From contig SFDX01000023.1 in assembly GCA_004557455.1 (NCBI GenBank), positions 1 to 38,373 of the forward strand: 38,373 nucleotides of DNA, in the 5' to 3' direction. Below, piece after piece: positions 1 to 7,305 of the stretch. The notes under the pieces were generated by a model, which was not told where the DNA came from, searched no databases, and saw only the letters and a program-made list of their open reading frames with translations. A program made the translations under genes and the position numbers. Numbering within the stretch: the first letter of the stretch is position 1; the number at the start of each line of letters is the position of its first letter. The stretch comes from Akkermansia muciniphila. GTDB lineage: Bacteria > Verrucomicrobiota > Verrucomicrobiia > Verrucomicrobiales > Akkermansiaceae.

Positions 1-751
1 ATTTTAGTTCTTTTGACTGTTTAGAGATTCGCACCCTTACATAAGCATTATCTGCATGTTCACGTACAACATAGATATTGCATCGTTCCCAGTTTTTTTC
101 GAATACATCAGTATGAATACAATACGAAAAGAAAAATAAAACTATACTTACTAAGCTGGTTACAATAGAAACAAAAAGAAGGAAATTCTTCAATATCATT
201 AACCAAAGAAGTTTGCGCACCCTTAAAATACGCTTTTCGTCACCAAAGTCTACCCTTCTATCTATAGCTGGGTAACTTTGACATATATAATCAAAGGTTT
301 CTATAGCGGCTTGTTTCTCGCTGAATCTCAATATAAGCTCTCCGTTACCCTCTGCTTTTATCACATAGTAGATAGGAATTACTGACATGCGTACGCATGA
401 GTGAAAAATATCATAGCGTTCAAGCCGCTCACCTTCTTCACATTGTAATAATAAACAATCGTTTTTTGAAAGCGTGGTATGCCTTTCTTTTACTGTAAAA
501 AAAGAAGACTTAATAGAGATTGCTTCGTTGCCGCAAAGGATATGTATCTTTCCTGCTAATAAGTATAATAAGAATATTAGACAAAATATGAAGATAAGAA
601 AAAAAAGACCGTTTCCAAAGAGAATACCGTTGCTGGGCTCTTGCATATATTGCAAGAAAAAACGAAAAGAGAAGCAACCACTTATTACAAATAAAGGCAG
701 AATACTAAGGAGTAGTTTCCTTCCGTATATTGAAACATTAGATACTATCAC
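1..751 (-). CDS. AT-rich integral membrane protein, partial (runs off left edge)
   Basis: Translating the minus strand gives an uninterrupted frame from just after tandem stops at 764-769 to the left edge, about 250 codons. I see three hydrophobic segments: one near the N-terminus (KLLLSILPLFVISGC), a second soon after (FFLIFIFCLIFLLYLL), and a third near residue 190 (FLLFVSIVTSLVSIVLFFF). Between the second and third is a soluble part of about 110 residues that includes FDYICQSYPAIDRR. I chose the GTG at 751 because a -35/-10 pair ends nine bases before it, the spacing seen at argH and fucO in this window. The DNA is far more AT-rich than the core genes, which suggests recent transfer. I do not recognise the family. 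Nothing else in the frame suggests an enzyme. The gene call is fairly safe, the exact start less so. Confidence 0.7.
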   Translation of the reverse strand, partial: MIVSNVSIYGRKLLLSILPLFVISGCFSFRFFLQYMQEPSNGILFGNGLFFLIFIFCLIFLLYLLAGKIHILCGNEAISIKSSFFTVKERHTTLSKNDCLLLQCEEGERLERYDIFHSCVRMSVIPIYYVIKAEGNGELILRFSEKQAAIETFDYICQSYPAIDRRVDFGDEKRILRVRKLLWLMILKNFLLFVSIVTSLVSIVLFFFSYCIHTDVFEKNWERCNIYVVREHADNAYVRVRISKQSKELK

Positions 752-760
752 AATACAGAG

Positions 761-789
761 ATGCTATCACGCGTTCCTTGTTAAGTCAA
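761..789 (-). promoter_or_regulatory. Promoter for the partial membrane protein
   Basis: Reading the minus strand, TTGACT (789-784), a 17-base spacer and TAGCAT (766-761) are followed after nine bases by the GTG at 751. Transcription would start almost at the start codon. The call rests on consensus match and spacing only. Confidence 0.5.
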
Positions 790-1005
790 GATAATTGTTC
801 AAGGCATTTTAATCAACCCATTAATCATCCCTCAATCAATCTAAGGTGGTATCCCCTTCTCGACACCGAGTAGGTCTTTCTGGGTCAGACTAACGGGGCT
901 GAATGTATTGTTGCATTTTATGTCGTCTGTGTCAAGTCTTTTTTTCGCCTCTCTCTCCGAGAGTTTCCGAGCGGAGCGAGGGGGCTCTCGGTGAGGGTAC
1001 ATCTC
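790..1005. other. Intergenic stretch between membrane gene and IS element
   Basis: No gene is seen. A second promoter-like pair lies on the minus strand: TTGACA at 935-930, a 17-base spacer and AACAAT at 912-907. It would give a leader of about 150 bases for the membrane gene or a separate small transcript. A 7-bp inverted repeat (957-963 with 985-991) lies next to the IS. No rhs sequence is recognisable here. Confidence 0.4.
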
Positions 1006-1010
1006 CATGA

Positions 1011-1047
1011 GATAGGTTACAAAAAAGTACCATCACATAGGTTACAC
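1011..1047 (+). repeat. Left terminal inverted repeat of IS481-like element
   Basis: The repeat contains two copies of the core ATAGGTTAC, at 1012-1020 and 1037-1045, about one and a half to two helical turns apart. The right end shows the same two-copy layout. These are likely the transposase binding sites. The inner copy overlaps the -35 region of the transposase promoter. Confidence 0.85.
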
Positions 1048-1071
1048 TTTTTGGGCAGAATGTGGTATAAT
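1042..1071 (+). promoter_or_regulatory. Transposase promoter overlapping the terminal repeat
   Basis: TTACAC (1042-1047), an 18-base spacer and a perfect TATAAT (1066-1071) preceded by TGG (extended -10). The -10 ends six bases before the ATG at 1078, so the mRNA would be leaderless. The -35 sits inside the inner transposase-binding repeat, which would allow the transposase to repress itself. Confidence 0.7.
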
Positions 1072-1077
1072 GACGCT

Positions 1078-2297
1078 ATGCCATGGGAATCCAAAAGCTG
1101 TAACCAAATGAGAATGGAGTTCATTCAGTGCGTTCAGCCGGTCTCCGTCACAATGACAGAGGCCTGCGAGAAGTTTCACATCAGCCGCAAGACCGGGTAC
1201 AAGTGGCTGAAGCGCTATGAGAGTGCCGGTGCGCAGGGCCTTCGAGACATGTGCAGAGCCCCGAAGAATCAGCCGACAAAGCTGAGTACAGAGGTTATCT
1301 GTCGCATCATCAGTATACGGCAGGATCATAAGAGTTGGGGAGCGGATAAAATACAATCAGTTCTCCGCAGGGAGAGCTTGGAGCCGCTTCCGGCAAGGAG
1401 TACCATTCATCGAATCCTTAGGAAATCGGGGATGATCGATAAGCCGCGAAGACGCCGCAATCGGGTGGAGCAGGTAAGATTGGATGAGAGCAAGGGAGAG
1501 GAACCGGCAGTCAACGATGAGTGGACCATCGACTTTAAGGGATGGTGGTATTCACGCGACGGGAAGAGAAAGTGTTACCCCTTGACCATTCGGGATGCGG
1601 TCAGTCGATATGTCTTGGCGGTTACACTTTTGAGCGACTGCCGGGAGGAAAGTGTTAGGGCGGCGATGACCGACACGTTCAAGAAGTACGGATTGCCTAA
1701 AAGCATCAGAAGTGACAATGGGCCGCCGTTTGCGTGTACCCAAGCCCTATTGGGGCTCAGCAAGCTCTCCATATGGTGGATCCGGCTCGGGAAAAACTCA
1801 AACGAGGCAGAGTCGGATGCCCACAGGACAATGGGGCGCACGAGCGTATGCACAAGGACATGAGTGCGGAGCTTGAGGCAGAGCATGCCGACACGCAGGC
1901 AGAGATGGACGAATGGAGAGATTGCTACAATTATCAGAGACCCCATGCGGCTCTGGCCGGAAAAACTCCGGGGGAGGTATACACCCCGAGTGAGCGAAAA
2001 TTCAAGGCAGGCATGGAGAGTTTGGACTATGGAGAGAATGCTGTCAGAATTATCGACAAGCACGGAGATTTGAAGTGGAAGGGAGTCGATTACTTCCTCT
2101 CAGAAGCATTACGCGGGGAGAGAATAGGAGTATATCCGTTAGACGACCATACCTATGAGGTCCGCTTTGCCGAGCACGTCTTAGGAACGGTTGACATTCG
2201 AGCGGAGATGTTTGCACCCAGGGTCAAGGCGGGGAGCAAGCAGCCATATATCAAGGGCTGGAGGGTACAGCGTGCCGAGATAAGGGAAGGGGATTAG
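1078..2297 (+). pseudogene. IS481-family DDE transposase, frameshifted
   Basis: The protein starts MPWESKSCNQMRMEF, close to the usual IS481 start. A helix-turn-helix part follows (ISRKTGYKWLKRYE), then an integrase core with the first catalytic Asp in WTIDFKGWW and the second in RSDNGPPF. After WWIRLG the frame is lost and runs to a stop at 1861-1863. The rest continues one base back (frame -1) with KLKRGRVGCPQDNGAHERMH, which carries the catalytic Glu, and NYQRPHAALAGKTPGEVY, ending at 2297. The rejoined protein would be about 405 residues, normal for the family. The shift lies in the run GGGAAAAAC at 1789-1797. A one-base deletion is the simplest reading. Programmed -1 frameshifting is possible but the heptamer is not a canonical A-AAA-AAC site. 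Confidence 0.85.
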
Positions 2298-2308
2298 GGG
2301 TGGCCGAA

Positions 2309-2374
2309 CGGCTGCATTTCGGGAGACTCCGCCGTCGCCCTACGGGCTCCGACTTCGCTCCCGAAATGCAGCCG
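2309..2374. repeat. 17-bp perfect inverted repeat inside the IS
   Basis: The arms 2309-2325 and 2358-2374 are perfect reverse complements around a 32-base loop that itself contains GCCC/GGGC. It lies between the transposase stop and the right terminal repeat. It could end transposase transcription or block read-through from outside, but no T-run follows on either side. Confidence 0.7.
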
Positions 2375-2434
2375 TGGAGGAAAGAGTCGGCTTGACACAA
2401 GGGCGGATTTATGCTACAAGAGGCGCAGCCTCGA

Positions 2435-2471
2435 GTGTAACCCATGTGGTGAGCGTTTTTTGTAACCCATC
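2435..2471 (-). repeat. Right terminal inverted repeat of IS481-like element
   Basis: The reverse complement matches the left repeat at 30 of 37 positions and again holds two copies of ATGGGTTAC in the same spacing. It ends about 15 bases before the first in-frame ATG of the rhs fragment. Confidence 0.85.
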
Positions 2472-2485
2472 TGAGGAGCGTTCCG

Positions 2486-4183
2486 ATGACGGGTATGGTC
2501 TACACGCGCGGAACGACTACGGTGGTGCAGCGCGGGTACAGCTACGATGCCCTCGGGCGTCCGCTGACGCGCACGCAGTCGCGCCAAGGCGGCACGCGTA
2601 ACGACAGTTTCACGCACAACGACCGCAGCGAGCTCACCGCTGCTACCCTCGGTACGGATGCCTACGCCTATGCGTACGATAACATCGGCAACCGCCTCAC
2701 GGCACAGGAAGCGGAGGAACAGACAGCCTACACCGCTAACAACCTGAACCAGTACACTGCGATTCAGGAGGGCGAGGCAGAGGCTTTCGCTCCGACCTAT
2801 GACGCCGACGGCAATCAGACCTTGGTGAAGACCTCCACGGGCATTTGGGCGGTGAGCTACAACGCCGTGAACCGCCCCGTCGTCTTCGCAAACGAGGCCA
2901 CAGGCACGGTCGTGGAATGCAGTTACGACTCCTCCGGACGCCGCGCCACGAAGAAGGTAACCGTAAACGGCACGGTGACCCTGCATCAGCGCTACATCTA
3001 CCGGGGCTACCTGCAGATCGCCTGCTGCGACCTCACCCGCACCGCGCACCCCTGCCTCTGGCTCATCACCTGGGACCCGATGCAGCCCATCGCTACCCGC
3101 CCGCTGGCCATTCAGAAGGACGGCACGTGGTACACCTACGGCTTCGATCTCACCAAGAACGTGACGGAGGTGTTCACCACCACCGGCTACATCGGCACGG
3201 CGTACACATACACCCCCTACGGTGAGGTAAGTGCAAGCGGAAACATCACCCAGCCCATCCAATGGAGCAGTGAGTACCACGATGTCGAGCTCGGCCTCGT
3301 CTACTACAACTACCGGCACTACAACCCGGAAGAGGGACGCTGGCTGAGACGGGATCCCATGGGCGAGGCTGGTGGTGCAAACCTGTGCTGCTATGTGCGG
3401 AACAATTTCAAGCTTCTCGATTACCTTGGCTTGAAATCTGATTCCGGCAGCAGCCAGTCGTGTCCAATTGCGCGCGTAGAGATACATCTCTATCAAGAGG
3501 AGAAGATTAGCAGTGCTGGGCTCGAGAAGATTGATGCAGATAACCGGGAGCTCTGGAATGCCTTTGTGGAGAGTGGGGAAATGCCGAAAAATGGTATTCA
3601 TGATCCTGCGTTGGTAGAAGAGTTCGTTGATACAACATACCCCATCGCAAACCCTGAGAAGACTATCCTAAAGCCCGGGCGAGTTAAGTCACGCAAGGGG
3701 TACTGGGGGAGCATATGGACGGGGGATTTGATTCTGCATTACAGCGAAAAGTGCAATACAGTCCCATTTCGAAAGTATTCTGTCCAATCCGGCGGTAGAG
3801 CCAGTGGCTTCGAAGGAAGCGAGAGCAACGGGACAACCGCTCCTGTAAGCGGAAAGGGATCAGTTGACCCGGAAATCAAGCAGGAGTGGGGTACGATACG
3901 AGGGTACCGTATTTACAACGAAATAAACAAGGAGAAAACCGTGTGGAAATGGACAGATGATAGGACGGCTCTCCTGATTCATCTCGCTCCTCTGTTTGTT
4001 CCAGCCTATACTGATAAGCAGGGAAAACATAAGGCGGAAATACGACAAACAGGCTCACATGGCTGTGTCTCTCTATTGGATCTACAGTCGTGGTACGATC
4101 TCGAAAAGGAATTCGGGCAGTGCGCGCAGCAAAAGCCGGTAACACCAATTCCTTTGCTCATCAGGAGGGAGAAGAAAAAATAG
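2486..4183 (+). CDS. Orphan Rhs C-terminal region with L,D-transpeptidase-like toxin tip
   Basis: Residues 1-310 are the end of an Rhs shell: YD-type repeats (YDALGRPLTR, YDNIGNRLT, YDADGNQT, YDSSGRRATKK) and the Rhs-associated core ending in YYNYRHYNPEEGRWLRRDPMG and NFKLLDYLGLKS. From about residue 313 the sequence is unrelated to Rhs, as expected for a swappable toxin tip. That tip ends in TGSHGCVSL, with Cys at about residue 527 and possible partner histidines at about 499 and 514, followed by DLQSWYDL. The SHGC motif is the active-site signature of YkuD-type L,D-transpeptidases, and the part YSVQSGGRASGF also fits that fold, so peptidoglycan is the likely target. Full Rhs proteins exceed 1000 residues; here the 5' part is missing at the IS. 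The first ATG is used for lack of a better start, and expression is uncertain. Confidence 0.85.
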   Translation: MTGMVYTRGTTTVVQRGYSYDALGRPLTRTQSRQGGTRNDSFTHNDRSELTAATLGTDAYAYAYDNIGNRLTAQEAEEQTAYTANNLNQYTAIQEGEAEAFAPTYDADGNQTLVKTSTGIWAVSYNAVNRPVVFANEATGTVVECSYDSSGRRATKKVTVNGTVTLHQRYIYRGYLQIACCDLTRTAHPCLWLITWDPMQPIATRPLAIQKDGTWYTYGFDLTKNVTEVFTTTGYIGTAYTYTPYGEVSASGNITQPIQWSSEYHDVELGLVYYNYRHYNPEEGRWLRRDPMGEAGGANLCCYVRNNFKLLDYLGLKSDSGSSQSCPIARVEIHLYQEEKISSAGLEKIDADNRELWNAFVESGEMPKNGIHDPALVEEFVDTTYPIANPEKTILKPGRVKSRKGYWGSIWTGDLILHYSEKCNTVPFRKYSVQSGGRASGFEGSESNGTTAPVSGKGSVDPEIKQEWGTIRGYRIYNEINKEKTVWKWTDDRTALLIHLAPLFVPAYTDKQGKHKAEIRQTGSHGCVSLLDLQSWYDLEKEFGQCAQQKPVTPIPLLIRREKKK

Positions 4184-4253
4184 CCGGAGGGGGAGATGTG
4201 GCTTCTCTGTATCCCATAGGGATTACTGAGGAGGGGTCATCTCCCTCGTAAGA

Positions 4254-4294
4254 ATCACCCCATCACCTCTCTGTTCATAAGGTGATGGGGTGAT
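4254..4294. terminator. Bidirectional terminator between convergent genes
   Basis: A perfect 15-bp inverted repeat (4254-4268 with 4280-4294) around an 11-base loop lies between the rhs stop and the stop of the convergent secreted-protein gene. T-rich sequence follows on the plus strand (CTATTCTCCTCTTTTA). Confidence 0.8.
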
Positions 4295-4341
4295 CTATTC
4301 TCCTCTTTTATGTGGTACAATTAATGATAAATACCCTAGGC

Positions 4342-5610
4342 TCATTCATCGATGGCTTCGCTCGGCAGAACAATAAAAGCAGCACAGCCGTGGCAAGGGT
4401 AGTCGGTAAAAGGTTTGTAATTGGATGAAAACAGGAGGTACGAATTCCGTATTTTATAGGGAAAAGCGTAGATATAGCACGGGGATAACAGAGTAGCAAT
4501 TTGTTTCCCTTCCGGGGATATGACAGCATACTCGAAATAATGATAATAACCGTATCTTTCCTTATTGTCAACAAACCCGGAAAGAAGGAGAACATTATCC
4601 CCCAGAGGCTGGGGAGTGAACTTCGCCTCGCTGCATTTCCGGTATGTGTCCAATGGATAATCACACGTGCTGGGTACTGTTTTTTCTGACACAATCTTAC
4701 CGCTCGCATCTGCAAAGACGATATACCACTCCTGATCCTGAACCTTTCTGACATGAGGATCCGACTCCTCAGTACCTTCTACAGGGGCAAGAGAACCGCA
4801 GAGCCAGACGAAGACACTCAGGTCTTCCGTCATGTTACGTTGATACTCCTTGAGGATGGGTTTGTTCGAGATGTCCGCAACAACGGAGCTCTTCCCCGCT
4901 GAATGAAAGATGAGCTTACCGTTTTCCTGCGTGTAATACAGGCCTGCGGCCTCACGCTCCTCCCAAGCCTTCTGTACGGAGGGAGGAATGACATTGGATT
5001 GGAGTACCTTGGCCTCCGGCCCAATACTTCCGTTTGCTATCTTCTGTTTGAGTTCAAGATAGACAGGGAACTCTTCCGGATTCTCGGCATAGGCCTTATC
5101 TCTCACGGTGTTGGCCTCCCGGACTGAAGCGATTCTTTTTCCGTCAGCTCTGTAAAATTGAATGTTATCACTAAAACCGTACAGTGCAAAATAATTCTTG
5201 TACATAACGGCCTTATCGAGCTCCAGATCACATACCTGCCTCGACATATCATCACCGGCGTCAGAGCCTCCGAGTATAACATCGATTTCGTCCTGCTCGA
5301 TAAAGGTAGGACACATCGATTCCCACGGAATAACAAAAAAACGAAGATCCCCGCCACGGTTGAACATAGCAAGGAAATAGTCCGTATCCTCTGAGGCAAA
5401 AATGTAGGGGAAAGAGTTCTGTCCGAGAAAGGGAAGATAGTGACGCTTTATGTCACCACGCAATTTCAGCGTGATGACCTTGGAAGCTGCCGTCGTGGCT
5501 TGGGATGCAGCAGGAGGCGTGGGCTCTTCTTGGGCGGCAGCCACGGAAAGACAGGAGAGGCAGGCGCAGCCGGCGAGGAGATGACGGAATGAACGGATGG
5601 TAGAAAACAT
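4342..5610 (-). CDS. Secreted protein of unknown function
   Basis: 422 residues. The N-terminus MFSTIRSFRHLLAGCACLSCLSVAAAQEE is a signal peptide with a likely cut after AAA; LAGC could also be read as a lipobox, but the hydrophobic run before it is short. A Pro/Thr/Ala linker follows, then a mostly beta-like soluble domain rich in aromatic residues, with Cys pairs late in the chain (TDYPCHGCAAF). I do not recognise the family. The ATG at 5610 is preferred over the TTG at 5640 because transcription from the promoter at 5647-5675 would start near 5640. The gene is convergent with the Rhs toxin gene and shares its terminator. A periplasmic protein beside a peptidoglycan-targeting toxin could be its immunity partner, but orientation and size are not typical, so this is only a suggestion. 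Confidence 0.8.
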   Translation of the reverse strand: MFSTIRSFRHLLAGCACLSCLSVAAAQEEPTPPAASQATTAASKVITLKLRGDIKRHYLPFLGQNSFPYIFASEDTDYFLAMFNRGGDLRFFVIPWESMCPTFIEQDEIDVILGGSDAGDDMSRQVCDLELDKAVMYKNYFALYGFSDNIQFYRADGKRIASVREANTVRDKAYAENPEEFPVYLELKQKIANGSIGPEAKVLQSNVIPPSVQKAWEEREAAGLYYTQENGKLIFHSAGKSSVVADISNKPILKEYQRNMTEDLSVFVWLCGSLAPVEGTEESDPHVRKVQDQEWYIVFADASGKIVSEKTVPSTCDYPLDTYRKCSEAKFTPQPLGDNVLLLSGFVDNKERYGYYHYFEYAVISPEGKQIATLLSPCYIYAFPYKIRNSYLLFSSNYKPFTDYPCHGCAAFIVLPSEAIDE

Positions 5611-5646
5611 GGCGTGGTAGAGGGGTATATTATTCCTCAAACACGG

Positions 5647-5675
5647 AATGTAGCATTTTACCGAGTGGATGTCAA
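5647..5675 (-). promoter_or_regulatory. Promoter of the secreted-protein gene
   Basis: Reading the minus strand, a perfect TTGACA (5675-5670), a 17-base spacer and TACATT (5652-5647). This predicts a leader of about 30 bases before the ATG at 5610, with no clear Shine-Dalgarno site in it. Confidence 0.7.
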
Positions 5676-5748
5676 GTGCTTTTCTCGTTAATTTATCCTT
5701 TTCTGCATTGCATAATTAAGTGCACCACCCCCAAGACATAGGTTATTA

Positions 5749-6135
5749 TTGCTTTCTGTGACCCAATACGGGAATATCCCGGTAAGCCCTCAATCAAATC
5801 CATCCTCACGACCAAATACCACCGCAGAAAAGCCTCCCTCTCCGCGACGGCGGCGGGTATTCCGGCACCTCACCGACTCGGGTCGCCGGCTCATCGAGAC
5901 ACTCTCGCCCGACGATGCCCCGAGTGAGGAGTCAATAAACATGCGAACCGGTCTGCCGGGGGAGTTTTTTCGAGGTGTCAATAACGAAGAACATGTAGCC
6001 TCCGAGTCAACCCTAGGGGCAACCGGAGGCTCTCTAAAAAGGCGGCACATTCACGCGCAAGCACGCTTAGCCGCATCGCTGAGAGTTATTTACCACAAAA
6101 AAAAGCGAGTACGTCAACCTTTTTTTTCGCCATAA
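5749..6135 (+). CDS. Doubtful hypothetical protein in a 500-base gap
   Basis: Between 5676 and 6159 I see no confident gene. One plus-strand frame of 128 codons is open from a TTG at 5749. It contains an Arg-rich patch and FRHLTDSGRRLIETLSPDDA, which could fold as helices, but there is no promoter at the expected distance and no ribosome binding site. The first ATG would be at 5941. A short inverted repeat (GCCTCCG/CGGAGGC near 5997-6031) lies inside. It may be a decayed gene or non-coding. Confidence 0.2.
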   Translation: MLSVTQYGNIPVSPQSNPSSRPNTTAEKPPSPRRRRVFRHLTDSGRRLIETLSPDDAPSEESINMRTGLPGEFFRGVNNEEHVASESTLGATGGSLKRRHIHAQARLAASLRVIYHKKKRVRQPFFSP

Positions 6136-6159
6136 ACGAATTTTCTGCTTTCTTCAGCG

Positions 6160-6552
6160 TTAATCCCTTCTCCGGGGGACGTTGGGGGGAGGTTCGGGGC
6201 GAGGGGCGGGGCGACGCACGACGGTTTCGCCGGGCTTGGCCATGTTAGCGCGGTCGCGGGCGATCTGCTCGTAATACTCGGGATCCTGGGTCCAGATGTA
6301 ACGATTGATGGCATCGGCCTCCTCCTCCTTCACCTGCTCCAGGAGCTGTTCGGCCACCTGCTGCTGCTGCCGGAGGGCGTGCAGTTGAATGAGCGGGGTG
6401 AGTACGAGGGAACCACCGAGGAAGAAAATGAGGGAGAGCAAGATGAAAGCCCCGGCACGAATGAGGCTGTTGACCCCCTTCTCGCGCTTGCGCTTGAGGA
6501 GCTCCTGCTCCGCCTGCCCGATGGGCACATACCTGCCGAATAACCTGAACAT
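6160..6552 (-). CDS. DivIC/FtsB-like septum formation initiator
   Basis: 130 residues. A basic N-terminal tail (to about residue 30) is followed by one membrane segment (AGAFILLSLIFFLGGSLVLTPLI) and then a coiled coil (LRQQQQVAEQLLEQVKEEE). After it comes DPEYYEQIARDRANMAKPGETVVRR, the conserved end of the DivIC/FtsB family, where PGE is typical. A Pro-rich tail ends the protein. These proteins join FtsL and FtsQ/DivIB in the divisome and hold the septal peptidoglycan machinery. The gene follows the spermidine-synthase-like gene by 15 bases on the same strand and is probably co-transcribed with it. Confidence 0.85.
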   Translation of the reverse strand: MFRLFGRYVPIGQAEQELLKRKREKGVNSLIRAGAFILLSLIFFLGGSLVLTPLIQLHALRQQQQVAEQLLEQVKEEEADAINRYIWTQDPEYYEQIARDRANMAKPGETVVRRPAPRPEPPPNVPRRRD

Positions 6553-6567
6553 GGGGGGTAAGGTGGG

Positions 6568-7236
6568 TCAGCGCTCGGCAAAGGGAACGAAGCGGCCTCT
6601 GCGTGCCAACAGAACCGTGTGCATGCGCAGTTGCTTGCCCTTGGCGGAAGCCGCAACGGGGGAGCTGCTCACCTCAAAACCGGCCTTTTTCAGCAGTCCC
6701 TCCAGGCGGCGGTCGGGGCGCGCCAGGCTGATGGCCAGGAGGCTGCCGCCCTTGAGAGCATTGAAATAGGCCTGCGCATCCCCGAGGCTCATCTCGCAGG
6801 GGGCGTGGGTATGGCGCATGATTACGGCGTGCAGCGAGCCGGTGCGCTTGCGGCAGAGCTCGGCAGCCTCGGCGGGTTCCACGGTCACGCGCTTATCCTC
6901 CAGGGCCGCTGCATTCGGGCTGTGGCGGCGGTTCCACTCCACAATCTCCGGCACGGGTTCGGCCACGATGAAGCGGGCCTTCTCGCGGGGGAGGGAGGCC
7001 TGCGCCTGCGCCAGGCCGTAGCCCAGGCCCAGTCCGACCAGCATGATGCAGGGCTGCGAGGCGCGGGTGATGGGCGCGGTAGCCAGCTCGGCGAGGGATT
7101 GCTCACTGCCGTAGGCATAGGTGGCGGCTATGGGCGCGCCGTCTCGCAGCAGGCTCAGGGCACCGTCGCGCTCCCACAGCTCCAGGCAACTGCCGTCCGC
7201 CGTATGCAGTTCTTCGAGTTTCAGAAGAGGTTTCAC
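6568..7236 (-). CDS. Spermidine-synthase-like SAM-binding-fold protein
   Basis: 222 residues from the GTG at 7236. The Rossmann-type nucleotide-binding site is visible: MLVGLGLGYGL (motif I) followed by FIVAEPVPEIVEWNRR (acidic end of strand 2), then HAVIMRHTHAPC and a segment around DAQAYFNALKGGSLLAIS, the layout of the spermidine synthase/methyltransferase fold. The frame is open upstream to a TTG at 7272, but a promoter (7244-7272) covers that part and places the transcript start at about the GTG, so I use the GTG. The substrate cannot be told: the typical aspartates of true aminopropyltransferases are not evident. It is the first gene of a two-gene unit with the DivIC-like gene. Confidence 0.7.
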   Translation of the reverse strand: MKPLLKLEELHTADGSCLELWERDGALSLLRDGAPIAATYAYGSEQSLAELATAPITRASQPCIMLVGLGLGYGLAQAQASLPREKARFIVAEPVPEIVEWNRRHSPNAAALEDKRVTVEPAEAAELCRKRTGSLHAVIMRHTHAPCEMSLGDAQAYFNALKGGSLLAISLARPDRRLEGLLKKAGFEVSSSPVAASAKGKQLRMHTVLLARRGRFVPFAER

Positions 7237-7243
7237 GCCCGCA

Positions 7244-7272
7244 AGTATAGCAGTGTCGGTGCCGATAATCAA
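7244..7272 (-). promoter_or_regulatory. Near-leaderless promoter of the spermidine-synthase-like gene
   Basis: Minus strand TTGATT (7272-7267), a 17-base spacer and TATACT (7249-7244), ending seven bases before the GTG at 7236. It decides the start codon of the gene. Confidence 0.65.
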
Positions 7273-7305
7273 GCCCGGATTACGCCTTTTGACGCAGGGA
7301 GGGCC

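Larger units (their letters stand above)
1006..2476 (+). mobile_element. IS481-like insertion sequence
   Basis: The element consists of a DDE transposase reading frame between two imperfect inverted terminal repeats. The 37-base stretch at 1011-1047 matches the reverse complement of 2435-2471 at 30 of 37 positions. The outer ends are uncertain by a few bases because similarity fades gradually and I see no target-site duplication. The transposase is frameshifted, so the copy is probably inactive unless the ribosome shifts frame. The element lies immediately upstream of the first recognisable codon of an orphan rhs 3' part, so its insertion or a linked deletion may have removed the rhs 5' part. 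Confidence 0.85.

Noticed and set aside
474..794. Plus-strand frame of 106 codons
   Set aside because: It lies antisense to the AT-rich membrane gene, is Lys/Arg-rich without domain features, and has no promoter. The minus-strand frame explains the DNA better.
1792..1797. Canonical -1 slippery heptamer
   Set aside because: The heptamer reads G-AAA-AAC rather than A-AAA-AAC, so re-pairing in the P site would be poor. I kept the pseudogene call and listed the alternative.
2414..3601. Minus-strand frame of 395 codons over the rhs fragment
   Set aside because: The plus strand shows YD repeats and the Rhs core, so the opposite frame is a shadow.
5735..5746. Partial match to the IS end motif (ACATAGGTTA)
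   Set aside because: A single short copy without the second motif or a matching partner end could be chance.
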